A stretch of 64,000 nucleotides of DNA from Streptomyces sp. CB02366 (GCF_001905905.1 NZ_LIVT01000012.1:96402-160401); one strand, 5' to 3'. Shown: positions 26,179 through 35,214, counted from the stretch's first letter. Notes: a model not told the origin generated them from the letters alone. Made by a program: numbers and translations.

Positions 26179-27430
26179 ATCCGCGCTCAGCGGCATCAAG
26201 GACGACGTGGTCAAGAACCCGGCCACCGACCGTCTCAAGGACGAGCTGCAGAACTACCTCCGGGCCCGCGCCGAGCACGCCGTGACCCAGCTGGGGCACC
26301 GTCTCGGCGACTCGGTGTCCAAGCTCGCGGAGCCGGGTGGCGGGAGCGGCGCCCTGAAGAGCCTGGCCAAGGGCGGTCAGGCGCTCGGCGAGGGGAAGTC
26401 GCCCGGCCAGGCCGCCTTCAGCGCGGGCGCCTCCCACCTCAAGGACACCGTCAAGGACAAGGTCAAGGGCCTGTTCGGCAAGGGGCGCAAGTCCGGTGGG
26501 GGCAAGTCCAAGAGCGTCACCATCGTGGAGGACATCGACGTCGGTGTGCCGGTCCGCGAGGCGTACGACCAGTGGACCCAGTTCCAGGAGTTCAGCTCGT
26601 TCGCCAAGGGCGTCGTGAGCGTGGAGAAGGCGGACGACACCACCAGCAACTGGAAGGTGAAGGTCGCCAAGTCCACCCGCAGCTGGAAGGCGAACGTCAC
26701 CGAGCAGGTGCCCGACGAACGGATCACCTGGACCACCGAGGGCGCCAAGGGCACCGTCAAGGGCGTGGTCACCTTCCACGCCCTCACCGACGACCTCACC
26801 CGCGTCCTGCTGGTCCTGGAGTACTTCCCCAAGGGGCTGTTCGAGAAGACCGGCAACATCTGGCGGGCCCAGGGCCGCCGGGCGCGACTGGACCTCAAGC
26901 TCTACCGCAAGTTCATCATGATGCGCGGTGAGGCGACCGACAGCTGGCGGGGCGAGATCCGCGACGGAGAGGTCGTCGTCAGCCACGACGAGGCGATCGA
27001 GGAGGAGGAGCGGGAGGGCGAGCCCACCGAGTCCGAATCCGAGGAAGACGCCGCCGAGGACGCGTACGAGGAGGACGACGAGCCCCGCGACGAGGACGGC
27101 GAGCCCGAGGACGAACACCTCGACGACCCCGAGGACGAACACCTCGACGATGCCGAGGACGACGAGCCGGTGGACTCCGACTACGACGAGGAGCCGCAGG
27201 ACGAGGAGTTCGCCGACGAGGACGCCGAGGACGCCGAGCCGGGGGAGGAGTTCGCGGAAGAGGACGCCGAGGACGCCGACGCCGACGAGGACGCCGACGC
27301 CGACGAGGACACCGAGGACCTGGACGAGGCGGACGCCGACGAGGACGCCGAGCCGGCCGAGGAGGAGGAGGCGGCGGAGGAGCCGCGACCGGCCCGTGGT
27401 TCCCGTCGCCGGGCGGCCGCCGACCGGTGA
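26171..27430 (+). CDS. gvpZ: GvpZ: SRPBCC-domain gas vesicle accessory protein with polyacidic tail (operon 2)
   Basis: A 419-residue protein with the same plan as copy 1: helical charged N-terminus (LKDELQNYLRARAEHAVTQL), SRPBCC domain ~115-265 (VTIVEDIDVGVPVREAYDQW, then SWKANVTEQVPDERITWTTE) and a ~130-residue Asp/Glu tail with short internal repeats of EDEHLDD and DADEDAD, ending in a basic patch. The domain is well conserved between copies while the tails differ, so composition rather than sequence seems selected. Confidence 0.83.
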   Translation: MPESALSGIKDDVVKNPATDRLKDELQNYLRARAEHAVTQLGHRLGDSVSKLAEPGGGSGALKSLAKGGQALGEGKSPGQAAFSAGASHLKDTVKDKVKGLFGKGRKSGGGKSKSVTIVEDIDVGVPVREAYDQWTQFQEFSSFAKGVVSVEKADDTTSNWKVKVAKSTRSWKANVTEQVPDERITWTTEGAKGTVKGVVTFHALTDDLTRVLLVLEYFPKGLFEKTGNIWRAQGRRARLDLKLYRKFIMMRGEATDSWRGEIRDGEVVVSHDEAIEEEEREGEPTESESEEDAAEDAYEEDDEPRDEDGEPEDEHLDDPEDEHLDDAEDDEPVDSDYDEEPQDEEFADEDAEDAEPGEEFAEEDAEDADADEDADADEDTEDLDEADADEDAEPAEEEEAAEEPRPARGSRRRAAADR

Positions 27431-27549
27431 CCCTCCCCGCTCAACGGCCCGACGGAGGCCGGCGCCCGGGCACAGGCCCCGGGGCCGGCCCCCGGGGCCG
27501 TGCCGACACCACCACCCCACCGACACCCCACGGAAAGGCGTGAGAGACC

Positions 27550-28029
27550 GTGTCCGATTCACTGGCCGGCCGGCTGCCGGCCTCGCCCCGAGGGGCCGCC
27601 CCGGCATACGGGCAACAGGGCTCGTCGGCCAACCTCGCCGACATCCTGGAAAGGGTGCTGGACAAGGGCATCGTCATCGCCGGTGACATCCAGATCAACC
27701 TGCTCGACATCGAACTGCTCACCATCAAGCTCCGCCTGCTCGTCGCCTCCGTCGACAAGGCCAAGGAAATGGGCATCGACTGGTGGGAGCACGACCCCTC
27801 GCTCTCCTCGCGGGCCCGTCCCGCGCGGGAGACCGAGGCGGGAAGCGCCCCCGGCGCGGAGCTCGGCCCCCCGCGGGAGGCCGGGAGCGGCTCGGGTGAC
27901 GAGGCGCTGGCCGAGGAGAACGAGCGGCTGCGCGCCGAACTGGCCCGTCTGCGGTCGGCGGCAGGGCTTCCGGGCTCCGCCGCGGCCGAGGCCCGGGCGG
28001 ATCGGACCGGACAGGAGGAGGAGCGATGA
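27550..28029 (+). CDS. gvpJ: Gas vesicle minor shell protein GvpJ with long tail (operon 2)
   Basis: A 159-residue protein. The shell domain (SANLADILERVLDKGIVIAG, then NLLDIELLTIKLRLLVASVD) is close to copy 1, and both keep GIDWWEHDPSLSSRA or a near match after it. The tail has a coiled-coil-like EENERLRAELARLRSA. GTG start at 27550. A 119-bp gap with a GC-rich inverted repeat separates it from gvpZ, unlike the 4-bp overlap in operon 1. Confidence 0.9.
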   Translation: MSDSLAGRLPASPRGAAPAYGQQGSSANLADILERVLDKGIVIAGDIQINLLDIELLTIKLRLLVASVDKAKEMGIDWWEHDPSLSSRARPARETEAGSAPGAELGPPREAGSGSGDEALAEENERLRAELARLRSAAGLPGSAAAEARADRTGQEEER

Positions 28030-28883
28030 GCACCGGACCGAACCCGCCCGCCGACGGTCCGGACGCGGGCGCCGGAGAGATGAGCTACGTCTACGCGGTC
28101 GGCCGTGAGGGCTCCGCCCTGGACGGGCTCGCCACCCGGTTGCCCGGCGTGGACGGCCGCCCGCTGCGCCCCGTGGCCGGGGGAGGGCTGTGCGCGCTCG
28201 TCTCCTCCGTACCGGCGGACGCGTTCAGCGAGCAGGGGCTCACCGCGCAGATGGAGGACCTGGACCGGCTCGAAGCCGTTGCCCGCGCCCACCACGCCGT
28301 GGTGGACGCCGCGTTCGCGGAGACCTCCGTCCTGCCGATGCGGCTGGCCACGGTCTACCTGGACGACGCCCGGGTGGCCGCCATGCTGGTTCGGCAACGC
28401 AGCGAGTTCCAGGAACTGCTGGGGCGCCTGGAGGGCCATGTCGAGCTGGGGGTGAAGGTGTACGCCGATCCCCGTGCGGCCGCCGCGACGGCGTCCGCCG
28501 GGCCGACCGCCGCGACGCCCCCGGACGCCGGGGCGGGCCGCGCCTACCTGCGGCGGCGGCAGGCGCAGCAGCGCGAGAGCCAGGACGTCTACCAGGCGGC
28601 CTCCGACCTGGCCGCCCGTGCCGCCCGACTGGCCGACGGGGTGGCCTCCTCCCGGGCGGTGCACCGCCCGCAGCAGGGGCAGCTCGCTGCCCGCGCCGGC
28701 GTGAACGTGACCAACGAGGCCTACCTCGTCCCCCGGGAGGACGCGGCGCGACTGCACCGCGAGCTGGCCGCGCTGGCCGGCGGCGCCCCCGGGGTGTCGA
28801 TCGAGGTGACCGGGCCGTGGGCGCCCTACTCGTTCGCCACCGCCATGGTGGCGGAGGGGGCGGACGGCGGGGGCCCACGATGA
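28026..28883 (+). CDS. gvpL: Gas vesicle protein GvpL/GvpF family (operon 2, gvpL)
   Basis: A 285-residue GvpL/F protein: MSYVYAVGREGSALDGL at the domain start, ARAHHAVVDAAFAETSVLPMRLATVYLDD as signature, VTGPWAPYSFA near the end. ATG 28026 overlaps the gvpJ stop (ATGA). It is co-linear with copy 1. Confidence 0.9.
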   Translation: MSTGPNPPADGPDAGAGEMSYVYAVGREGSALDGLATRLPGVDGRPLRPVAGGGLCALVSSVPADAFSEQGLTAQMEDLDRLEAVARAHHAVVDAAFAETSVLPMRLATVYLDDARVAAMLVRQRSEFQELLGRLEGHVELGVKVYADPRAAAATASAGPTAATPPDAGAGRAYLRRRQAQQRESQDVYQAASDLAARAARLADGVASSRAVHRPQQGQLAARAGVNVTNEAYLVPREDAARLHRELAALAGGAPGVSIEVTGPWAPYSFATAMVAEGADGGGPR

Positions 28884-29092
28884 GCACGGACCTCATCGGC
28901 GGCGTCCTCGGCGAGAGCGAACCCCGCAGCGGGCCGCCCGTCGCCCTCATCGACCTCCTGGACCGGCTGCTGAACGGCGGGGCCGTGCTCACCGGCGACC
29001 TCGTCCTGTCCATCGCCGACGTGGACCTCGTCCACATCAATCTGCGAGCGGTGATCCGTTCGATCACCGGTGAGGAGCCGGGGCCGTGGTGA
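28880..29092 (+). CDS. gvpS: Gas vesicle minor shell protein GvpS (operon 2)
   Basis: A 70-residue GvpA/J/S-type protein: VALIDLLDRLLNGGAVLTGD, then VLSIADVDLVHINLRAVIRS. ATG 28880 overlaps the gvpL stop (ATGA). Minor shell component by family and position. Confidence 0.88.
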   Translation: MSTDLIGGVLGESEPRSGPPVALIDLLDRLLNGGAVLTGDLVLSIADVDLVHINLRAVIRSITGEEPGPW

Positions 29093-29565
29093 GCCCGTCC
29101 CCGGCGGCTTACGAACGGGAGACCCCGGAGAACGGGGAGGAGGCGCAGACGATGACCGAGGACGCCCGCGCACGAGGCGCGCAGGGGACGCCCGCCGCGG
29201 CGGCCGAAGAGGTGGCGCGCGCCGCGGCCCGCGCGTTCGGGCTCAGCCCCGCGCCGCCCGAGGACGGCCGCGGCCCCTCCGCCGCGGCCCAGCGGCTGCA
29301 CACCGACCCGGACACCGTGGAGCGCGACCTCATCAAACTGGTGCTCACCATCGTCGAACTGCTCCGCCAGCTCATGGAGCGCACCGCGATCCACCGCGTC
29401 GAGCAGGGCGACCTGAGCGAGCTCCAGGAGGAGCGGATCGGCATGACCTTGATGATCTTGAACGAACGCATGACGGAGCTGTGCGACCGCTACGGCCTGA
29501 CGATGGACGACCTCAACCTCGACCTCGGACCGCTGGGTTCGCTGCTCCCGCACAACGGCGCCTGA
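29086..29565 (+). CDS. gvpK: Gas vesicle protein GvpK (operon 2)
   Basis: A GvpK of up to 159 residues. The core (KLVLTIVELLRQLMERTAIH, then LNLDLGPLGSLLP) matches copy 1. An Ala-rich N-terminal extension is present only here. Starts: GTG 29086 or 29089 overlap the gvpS stop; ATG 29152, with GGAGGAG upstream, would give 137 residues and may be the real one. Last gvp gene of operon 2. Confidence 0.88.
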   Translation: MVSPSPAAYERETPENGEEAQTMTEDARARGAQGTPAAAAEEVARAAARAFGLSPAPPEDGRGPSAAAQRLHTDPDTVERDLIKLVLTIVELLRQLMERTAIHRVEQGDLSELQEERIGMTLMILNERMTELCDRYGLTMDDLNLDLGPLGSLLPHNGA

Positions 29566-29615
29566 ACGCGCCGGTATCCAGGTTTGATCACATCGAGCAC
29601 GGCAAGGAGGAGCCC

Positions 29616-30071
29616 ATGACTGACGACAACGACGCAAAGAACTCCACCGGTAGCAAGGGCCGGACCGCCACCGCCCGCAAGACGGCCGCCTCGGCCGGCA
29701 AGGCGGCCGGCGCCACCGCAGGGAAGACCGGCACGCAGGCCCGGGACAAGAGCGGCGAGGCGCTGTCCGCGGCCGAGAGCGCCAAGGACTCGGCCTCGGA
29801 GGGCGTGCGGGCGGCCGGGGAGACCACCCGGCGCGTCGGCCGCGCCGCCGCCGCCGGTATCCAGAGCGGTCAGCAGGCCGTGGCCGCCAACGCGGCCAAG
29901 GCGGCGAGCGCGGCCGGCACGGCCTGGACCGTCGTCAAGCACCGCAAGGCGGTCGCCGCCGGAGCCGCGGCCGGAGTGGCCGGGATCGCCGGAGCGGCGT
30001 TCGCCATCGGGCGCTCGTCCGCCAAGCCTCCGATGGGTCCGCTGACCCGGCTGGCGCGCGGCCGGATCTGA
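29616..30071 (+). CDS. Ala/Lys-rich protein with C-terminal hydrophobic segment, downstream of gvpK
   Basis: A 151-residue protein that I do not recognise. The N-terminal ~100 residues are Ala/Gly/Lys/Ser-rich, helical and low-complexity (TARKTAASAGKAAGATAGKT). Residues ~113-132 form a hydrophobic Ala/Gly helix (AAGVAGIAGAAFAIG), followed by a short basic end. AAGGAGG stands just before ATG 29616. It starts 50 bp after gvpK with no terminator between, so it is probably the last gene of operon 2; operon 1 has no counterpart. It resembles other membrane-tethered low-complexity stress proteins only in composition. Confidence 0.65.
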   Translation: MTDDNDAKNSTGSKGRTATARKTAASAGKAAGATAGKTGTQARDKSGEALSAAESAKDSASEGVRAAGETTRRVGRAAAAGIQSGQQAVAANAAKAASAAGTAWTVVKHRKAVAAGAAAGVAGIAGAAFAIGRSSAKPPMGPLTRLARGRI

Positions 30072-30109
30072 GCGCGGTACGGAACAAACGAAGAGCGCCG
30101 GGGCACGAC

Positions 30110-30171
30110 GGGCCCGGACGTGGGGCGGGGCCGGAGAGAACTCTCTCCGGCCCCGCCCCACGTCCGGGCCC
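30110..30171 (+). terminator. Perfect 29-bp stem-loop ending gvp operon 2
   Basis: Bases 30110-30138 and 30143-30171 are exact reverse complements (29 bp) around a 4-base loop. It lies 38 bp after the last gene of the gvp operon and before the cch locus. There is no T-run. The length and perfection are unusual for a terminator; it would work in both directions. Confidence 0.65.
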
Positions 30172-30533
30172 GGGTGCTCTCTCTCCCTTCGTCTCCCGCT
30201 GCCGCGCCTCCCCTCCGCGTCCTCCGCCGACCGCCCTCGGCCCCGAGGCGTCCGGCCGGGGGCGGCCCGGCGCCGCGTCGGACTTCAGTCGTACGAAGGG
30301 GATGCCGCGCCCGCCCGTCGGGAGGAAGGCGTACGGGCCCTTTCACGCCAACCGTCGATGGAGCGTCCCCTCCGGGCGCGCCCGGGCGGAGTGTGGTGCC
30401 CCGCCGTATCCGGGGCCTGCGCGCCCGACTACGGGGATGTTTCGGCACAAGCGCCCTTTTCGAGCCGTGGCCGACCGTCCCCCTTGCCGGAGCCTCGCCC
30501 CATATGCCCTATCGACAAAGCGAATTGGCGAGC
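30172..30533. other. Non-coding gap before the siderophore locus
   Basis: About 360 bp between the gvp terminator and the cchB iron box. No supported gene; in particular no formyltransferase frame, which might be expected beside cchB. Confidence 0.4.
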
Positions 30534-30547
30534 TTAGGCTCACCTAA
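30534..30547 (+). promoter_or_regulatory. Iron box (DmdR/IdeR operator) upstream of cchB
   Basis: TTAGGCTCACCTAA matches the right-hand 14 bases of the actinobacterial iron-box consensus, and C30533/G30548 extend the palindrome to CTTAGGCTCACCTAAG. It lies about 88 bp before the cchB start. In Streptomyces DmdR1 with Fe2+ binds such sites and represses siderophore genes. Confidence 0.85.
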
Positions 30548-30634
30548 GTTCGGGTGACCGCTTCGTCGGCGCGCCCGTCCTCCGAATCTTCCCCTCACGC
30601 CTGACAGGCGGACTTCCCGGACGATGGGAGCGAC

Positions 30635-31999
30635 ATGTCACAGGTTCTTCCTGGCGACACACCACCGGTCCACGACCTCATCGGCATCGGCTTCGGCCCG
30701 TCCAATGTGGCCATGGCGATCGCGCTCAGCGAGTACAACAGCACAGTCGGCAGGCAGGATTCGGTCACCGCTCACTTCTTCGAGCAGCAGTCGAGCTTCG
30801 GCTGGCACCGCGGCATGCTCATCGACGACGCCACCATGCAGGTGTCCTTCCTCAAAGACCTGGTGACGCTCCGGAACCCGGCCAGCGAGTTCAGCTTCCT
30901 GTGCTACCTGCAGAGCAAGGGCAGGCTGATCGACTTCATCAACCACAAGAACCTCTTCCCGCTGCGGGTGGAGTTCCACGACTACCTCGAGTGGGCCGCG
31001 GCCAAGGTCGACGACCAGGTCTCCTACGGCCACGAGGTCATCGGCGTCACCCCGTTCGTCGACGACGGCGCGGTGCGCCACCTCGACGTGACCGTCCGCT
31101 CCGGCGACGGGGTCACGGTCCACCGCGCCCGCAACCTCGTCATCGGGACCGGGCTGCGCCCCCTCATGCCCGAGGGGGTGCAACGCGGCGAGCGCGTCTG
31201 GCACAACTCCGACCTGCTGCGGAAGGTCGACGCCCTGGACGGCTCCTCGCCCTCGCGGTTCGTCGTCGTCGGCGCCGGCCAGAGCGCCGCCGAGAACGTC
31301 GCCTATCTGCACCGCCGCTTCCCCGACGCCGAGGTCTGCGCCGTCTTCTCCCGGTACGGCTACAGCCCCGCCGACGACAGCGGCTTCGCCAACCGGATCT
31401 TCGACCCCGACGCGGTCGACGACTACTTCGCCGCCCCCGAGGCGGTCAAGAGCAGCCTGATGGCCTACCACGCCAACACCAACTACTCGGTGGTGGACAT
31501 CGACCTGATCGACGACCTCTACCGCCAGATGTACCGGGAGAAGGTCCTGGGCGCCGAACGGCTGCGCTTCCTCAACGTGTCCCGGGTCACCGGTGTGGTG
31601 GAGGAGCCCGGCGGCGTCCGCGCCACCGTGAAGTCGCTGGTGACCGGGGAGGAGTCGGAACTCGACGCCGCCGCCGTGGTGTTCGCCACCGGCTACCGCC
31701 CCGCCGACCCGCTCGGCGTGCTCGGCGAGGTCGGGGAGCACTGCCTGCGCGACGACACGGGCCGCGTCCGCGTGGAGCGCGACTACCGGATCGCGACCGG
31801 CCCCGGGCTGCACTGCGGCATCTACCTCCAGGGCGGTACGGAGCACACGCACGGCATCACCACGTCGCTGCTCTCCAACACGGCGATACGGGTCGGGGAG
31901 ATCCTGGACTCCCTGCTCGGACGCCGGGTCAAGTCCACCTCCGACGCGTCCCGGCCGGTGGCCGGGGGAGCGGGCCGGGAAGTGCCCGCCGGGCACTGA
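30635..31999 (+). CDS. cchB: L-ornithine N5-monooxygenase CchB
   Basis: A 454-residue flavin monooxygenase of the lysine/ornithine N-hydroxylase family (SidA, PvdA, IucD). FAD motif GIGFGPSNVAMAIAL (~16-30), NADPH motif VVVGAGQSAAENVAYL (~210-225), and FATGYRP (~350). The early segment SFGWHRGMLIDDATMQVSFLKDL is the substrate/flavin-pocket stretch of the family. It makes N5-hydroxyornithine, the hydroxamate precursor used by modules 1 and 3 of CchH. ATG 30635 follows an iron box, so it should be induced by iron starvation. First gene of the biosynthetic locus. Confidence 0.95.
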   Translation: MSQVLPGDTPPVHDLIGIGFGPSNVAMAIALSEYNSTVGRQDSVTAHFFEQQSSFGWHRGMLIDDATMQVSFLKDLVTLRNPASEFSFLCYLQSKGRLIDFINHKNLFPLRVEFHDYLEWAAAKVDDQVSYGHEVIGVTPFVDDGAVRHLDVTVRSGDGVTVHRARNLVIGTGLRPLMPEGVQRGERVWHNSDLLRKVDALDGSSPSRFVVVGAGQSAAENVAYLHRRFPDAEVCAVFSRYGYSPADDSGFANRIFDPDAVDDYFAAPEAVKSSLMAYHANTNYSVVDIDLIDDLYRQMYREKVLGAERLRFLNVSRVTGVVEEPGGVRATVKSLVTGEESELDAAAVVFATGYRPADPLGVLGEVGEHCLRDDTGRVRVERDYRIATGPGLHCGIYLQGGTEHTHGITTSLLSNTAIRVGEILDSLLGRRVKSTSDASRPVAGGAGREVPAGH

Positions 32000-32089
32000 C
32001 CGGACGCGGCTCGTCGAACGCTCCGTCCGCCCGGCGGTCCGCCGGCGGACGGAGCGACTGTTGCGATCAAAGGGATATCGTTCTTCGAC

Positions 32090-33151
32090 ATGTTGACGAC
32101 TGAGGTGGAGCGCCCCTCACCCGGGGGGACGACCGACACCCGCGGGCGGCGGCTGGCCGGGCTGGGGGTCCTCGCGGCCGTCCTGGTGATCGCGGCGGCG
32201 GCCTCCTTGGCCGTCGGAGCGCGCGCGTTGAGCCCCGGCGAGGTGTGGCACGGCCTGTTCGCGGACCCCGACCCCGACCGGAAGCTGACCGAGATCCGCC
32301 TCATCGTGCAGACCGTGCGCGTGCCCCGTACCGTCCTCGCGGTCGTGGCGGGGCTGGCGCTCGGCGTCGGCGGGGCGCTGATCCAGGGGTACACGCGCAA
32401 CCCCGTCGCCGACACCGGGCTGCTGGGGGTGAACGCCGGAGCCTCCTTCGCCGTGGTGGCGGTGATCGCCGTGTTCGGGTTCACCGACCCCTTGCAGTAC
32501 GTCTGGTTCGCCTTCCTGGGGGCCGGTGCGGCCGGTGTCGTGGTCTTCGGCCTGGCGAGCATCGGCAGGGGCGCGGGCAGCCCGTTGACCCTGGCCCTGG
32601 CCGGACAGGGCGTCACGGTCTTCCTCGCGGCGATGACCACGGCCGTGGCGCTCTCCGACAAGGAGTCGCTGAACGCCCTGCGGTTCTGGAACGCGGGCTC
32701 GGTGGCCGGCGTCGGGTTCGACGTCATCCGGCCGGTGACCGGCTTCGTCGTCGTCGGGCTGGTCCTGGCGCTGATCACCCTGCCCGCCCTCAACCTGCTC
32801 AACCTGGGCGACGACGTGGCGCGGGCGCTGGGAGTGAACATCGCGATGAGCCGGACCGTCGGCATCGCCGCCGTCACCCTGCTGGCGGGGGCCGCCACCG
32901 CGGCCTGCGGCCCCATCGCCTTCCTCGGGCTGATGGTGGCGCACGTGGCCCGCCACCTCACCGGCCCCGACTACCGCTGGCTGGTGCCGTACGCCGGTCT
33001 GCTCGGGGCCGTGGTCCTGCTGGTCTGCGACATCGCGGGCCGGCTGGTGGTGCGCCCGGGCGAACTGGAATCGGGCGTCGTGGTCGCCCTCCTCGGCGCG
33101 CCCTTCTTCGCGCTCCTGGTGTGGCGGGGGAAGTTCAGGAGCGCGGTATGA
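32090..33151 (+). CDS. cchC: Ferric-siderophore ABC transporter permease CchC (FecCD family)
   Basis: A 353-residue FecCD/BtuC-type permease with about nine or ten hydrophobic helices. Family marks: VRVPRTVLAVVAGLALGVGGALIQGYTRNPVADTG and GPIAFLGLMVAHVARHL. It pairs with CchD in the membrane to import the ferric complex delivered by CchF. Start ATG 32090 has no clear ribosome binding site. It overlaps cchD by 4 bp (ATGA). Confidence 0.92.
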   Translation: MLTTEVERPSPGGTTDTRGRRLAGLGVLAAVLVIAAAASLAVGARALSPGEVWHGLFADPDPDRKLTEIRLIVQTVRVPRTVLAVVAGLALGVGGALIQGYTRNPVADTGLLGVNAGASFAVVAVIAVFGFTDPLQYVWFAFLGAGAAGVVVFGLASIGRGAGSPLTLALAGQGVTVFLAAMTTAVALSDKESLNALRFWNAGSVAGVGFDVIRPVTGFVVVGLVLALITLPALNLLNLGDDVARALGVNIAMSRTVGIAAVTLLAGAATAACGPIAFLGLMVAHVARHLTGPDYRWLVPYAGLLGAVVLLVCDIAGRLVVRPGELESGVVVALLGAPFFALLVWRGKFRSAV

Positions 33152-34251
33152 GGGTTCACGAGCACATGGAGCAGGCTCCGCGGCCCAGGGGCGGGGCCGA
33201 GGCGGAGCGGGCGTCGATGCCCCCGGGCGTACGGCTGGGAAAGGTGTCGTTCGTCTGGCGGCCCCGGCTCGTGCTGGTCACCCTGGTCCTCGCGGCGGCG
33301 GCCTTCCTGGTCTTCTGCCTCTCGATCGGCGTCGGGGACTTCCCCATCGGCCTCACCCGGGTCATGGCCACGCTCGTGGGGCAGGGGGAGCAGGTCGACG
33401 AGTTCGTCATCATGGACCTCCGCCTGCCCCGGGCGCTGGCCGGTCTGATCGTGGGCGTCGCCCTGGGCGTGTCGGGGGCCATCACGCAGTCCGTGGCCCG
33501 CAACCCGCTCGCCAGCCCCGACATCCTGGGGATCACCTCGGGGGCCGGCGCCGTCGCGGTGTTCCTGGTGACCGCGACGGGCGGGACCGCCGCGGCGGTC
33601 GCCGGCTCGGTCGGGCTGTCCTCGGCGGCCCTGCTGGGCGGGCTCGGCACGGGGCTGCTCGTGTACTTCCTCGCCTGGCGGCGCGGGATCGACGGCTTCC
33701 GGCTCGTCCTGATCGGCATCTCGGTCACCGCGATGATGCAGGCGGTCACGACCTGGCTGCTGGTCTCGGCCGACATCCGCGACGTGGCGCGCGCCCAGGT
33801 GTGGCTGGTCGGTTCGCTGGACAACCGGTCCTGGGACGAGGTCGGGGTGGCCTTCTGGTGCACGCTCGTCCTGTTGGCCGCCGTCGCCCTGGTGGCCTTC
33901 CCGTTCAAGCCGATGCACCTCGGCGACGACGTCGCGGCCGGGCTGGGCGTACGGTTCGGCCGGGTGCGGGGCGTCCTGCTGCTCTGCGCCGTCCTGCTGG
34001 CCGCGGTGGGGGTGAGCGCGGCCGGGCCGGTCCCGTTCGTCGCGCTGGTGGCCCCGCAGGTGGCGATGCGCCTGGGGCGGTGGCCCACACCGCCGTTGAT
34101 CGCCTCGGGGCTGGTGGGCGCGCTGCTGCTGATCGGCTCCGACCTCGTCGCCCGCGCGGCGCTGCCGATCGGTCTGCCGGTCGGGGTGGTCACCGCGGTG
34201 ATCGGCGGACCGTTCCTCGTCTACCTGTTGGTACGGGCGAACCTCCGGTAG
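33148..34251 (+). CDS. cchD: Ferric-siderophore ABC transporter permease CchD (FecCD family)
   Basis: A 367-residue second FecCD permease. LRLPRALAGLIVGVALGVSG, ITQSVARNPLASPDILGITSGA and GPVPFVALVAPQVAMRL are the family motifs; the cytoplasmic loop before the last motif contacts the ATPase. ATG 33148 overlaps the cchC stop. Partner of CchC in a heterodimeric channel. Confidence 0.92.
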   Translation: MRVHEHMEQAPRPRGGAEAERASMPPGVRLGKVSFVWRPRLVLVTLVLAAAAFLVFCLSIGVGDFPIGLTRVMATLVGQGEQVDEFVIMDLRLPRALAGLIVGVALGVSGAITQSVARNPLASPDILGITSGAGAVAVFLVTATGGTAAAVAGSVGLSSAALLGGLGTGLLVYFLAWRRGIDGFRLVLIGISVTAMMQAVTTWLLVSADIRDVARAQVWLVGSLDNRSWDEVGVAFWCTLVLLAAVALVAFPFKPMHLGDDVAAGLGVRFGRVRGVLLLCAVLLAAVGVSAAGPVPFVALVAPQVAMRLGRWPTPPLIASGLVGALLLIGSDLVARAALPIGLPVGVVTAVIGGPFLVYLLVRANLR

Positions 34252-34261
34252 ATGGTAGAAG

Positions 34262-34275
34262 TAAGGCATACCTCA
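34262..34275 (+). promoter_or_regulatory. Weak iron-box-like site before cchE
   Basis: TAAGGCATACCTCA matches 10 of 14 bases of the TTAGGCTCACCTAA core and lies 14 bp before the cchE start. It is weaker than the cchB site and may be an internal operator. Confidence 0.45.
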
Positions 34276-34288
34276 ACAAGGGGGGCTC

Positions 34289-35167
34289 GTGGCCGCTCAG
34301 TTCACCGTTCGGACCGATGAGGACGTCAGGGGCGTCCCACGGCTCGCCGCCAGGGGCATCACGGTCGGGTACGGCGACCGCACGGTCATCGACGACCTGG
34401 ACGTGACGATCCCGACCGGGGTGATCACCACGATCATCGGCCCCAACGGCTGCGGGAAGTCCACCCTGTTGCGCACCCTGAGCCGGTTGCTCAAGCCGTC
34501 GGGGGGCACCGTCGTCCTGGACGGCGAGGACATCGGCCGGCTCCGGACCCGCGATGTGGCGAAGAAGCTCGGGCTGCTGCCGCAGACGCCGGTCGCCCCG
34601 GACGGATTGACGGTCGCCGACCTCGTCGCGCGCGGACGCCACCCGCACCAGAGCTGGCTGCGGCAGTGGTCGTCGGACGACGCGGACGTGGTGCGGCGCG
34701 CCCTGGCCATGACCGGGGTGGCGGACCTCGCCGAGCGGCCCGTCGACTCCCTGTCCGGCGGGCAGCGCCAGCGCGTATGGATATCGATGACCCTGGCCCA
34801 GGGCACCGGCCTGCTGCTGCTCGACGAGCCCACCACCTACCTGGACCTGGCCCACGCGATCGACGTGCTCGACCTCGTCGACGACCTGCACGAGTCGGGC
34901 CGCACCGTGGTCATGGTCCTGCACGACCTCAACCTGGCCACCCGCTACAGCGACCACCTCGTCGTCATGCGGGCGGGAGCGGTCCTGGCGCAGGGGCACC
35001 CCCGGGACGTCATCACCGCCGAGCTGCTGCACGAGGCGTTCGGGCTGCGGGCCCGGGTGGTCGACGACCCGGTGGGCGACCGGCCGCTCATCGTGCCGAT
35101 AGGCCGGGCGCACGTGCGCCCGGACGTGCGGCCCGAGGGGGAAGCGCGCTCTCCGTACGCCGGATGA
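34289..35167 (+). CDS. cchE: Ferric-siderophore ABC transporter ATP-binding protein CchE
   Basis: A 292-residue ATPase of the FepC/FhuC type. Walker A GPNGCGKST (~51), signature LSGGQRQRV (~154), Walker B LLLLDEPTTYLD (~174) and the H-loop in MVLHDLNLATRYSDH. GTG start with AAGGGGGG upstream. It powers CchCD for uptake of ferri-coelichelin. Confidence 0.93.
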   Translation: MAAQFTVRTDEDVRGVPRLAARGITVGYGDRTVIDDLDVTIPTGVITTIIGPNGCGKSTLLRTLSRLLKPSGGTVVLDGEDIGRLRTRDVAKKLGLLPQTPVAPDGLTVADLVARGRHPHQSWLRQWSSDDADVVRRALAMTGVADLAERPVDSLSGGQRQRVWISMTLAQGTGLLLLDEPTTYLDLAHAIDVLDLVDDLHESGRTVVMVLHDLNLATRYSDHLVVMRAGAVLAQGHPRDVITAELLHEAFGLRARVVDDPVGDRPLIVPIGRAHVRPDVRPEGEARSPYAG

Positions 35168-35214
35168 CCGGACATCACGTCTCAACTCGTTCCGGCCGGG
35201 CTAAAGTTGTCCAG

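Noticed and set aside
32971..34269. A long minus-strand frame opposite cchD
   Set aside because: Composed of Asp/Arg/Gln/His runs from the reverse of membrane-helix codons; the plus strand has an unmistakable FecCD permease.
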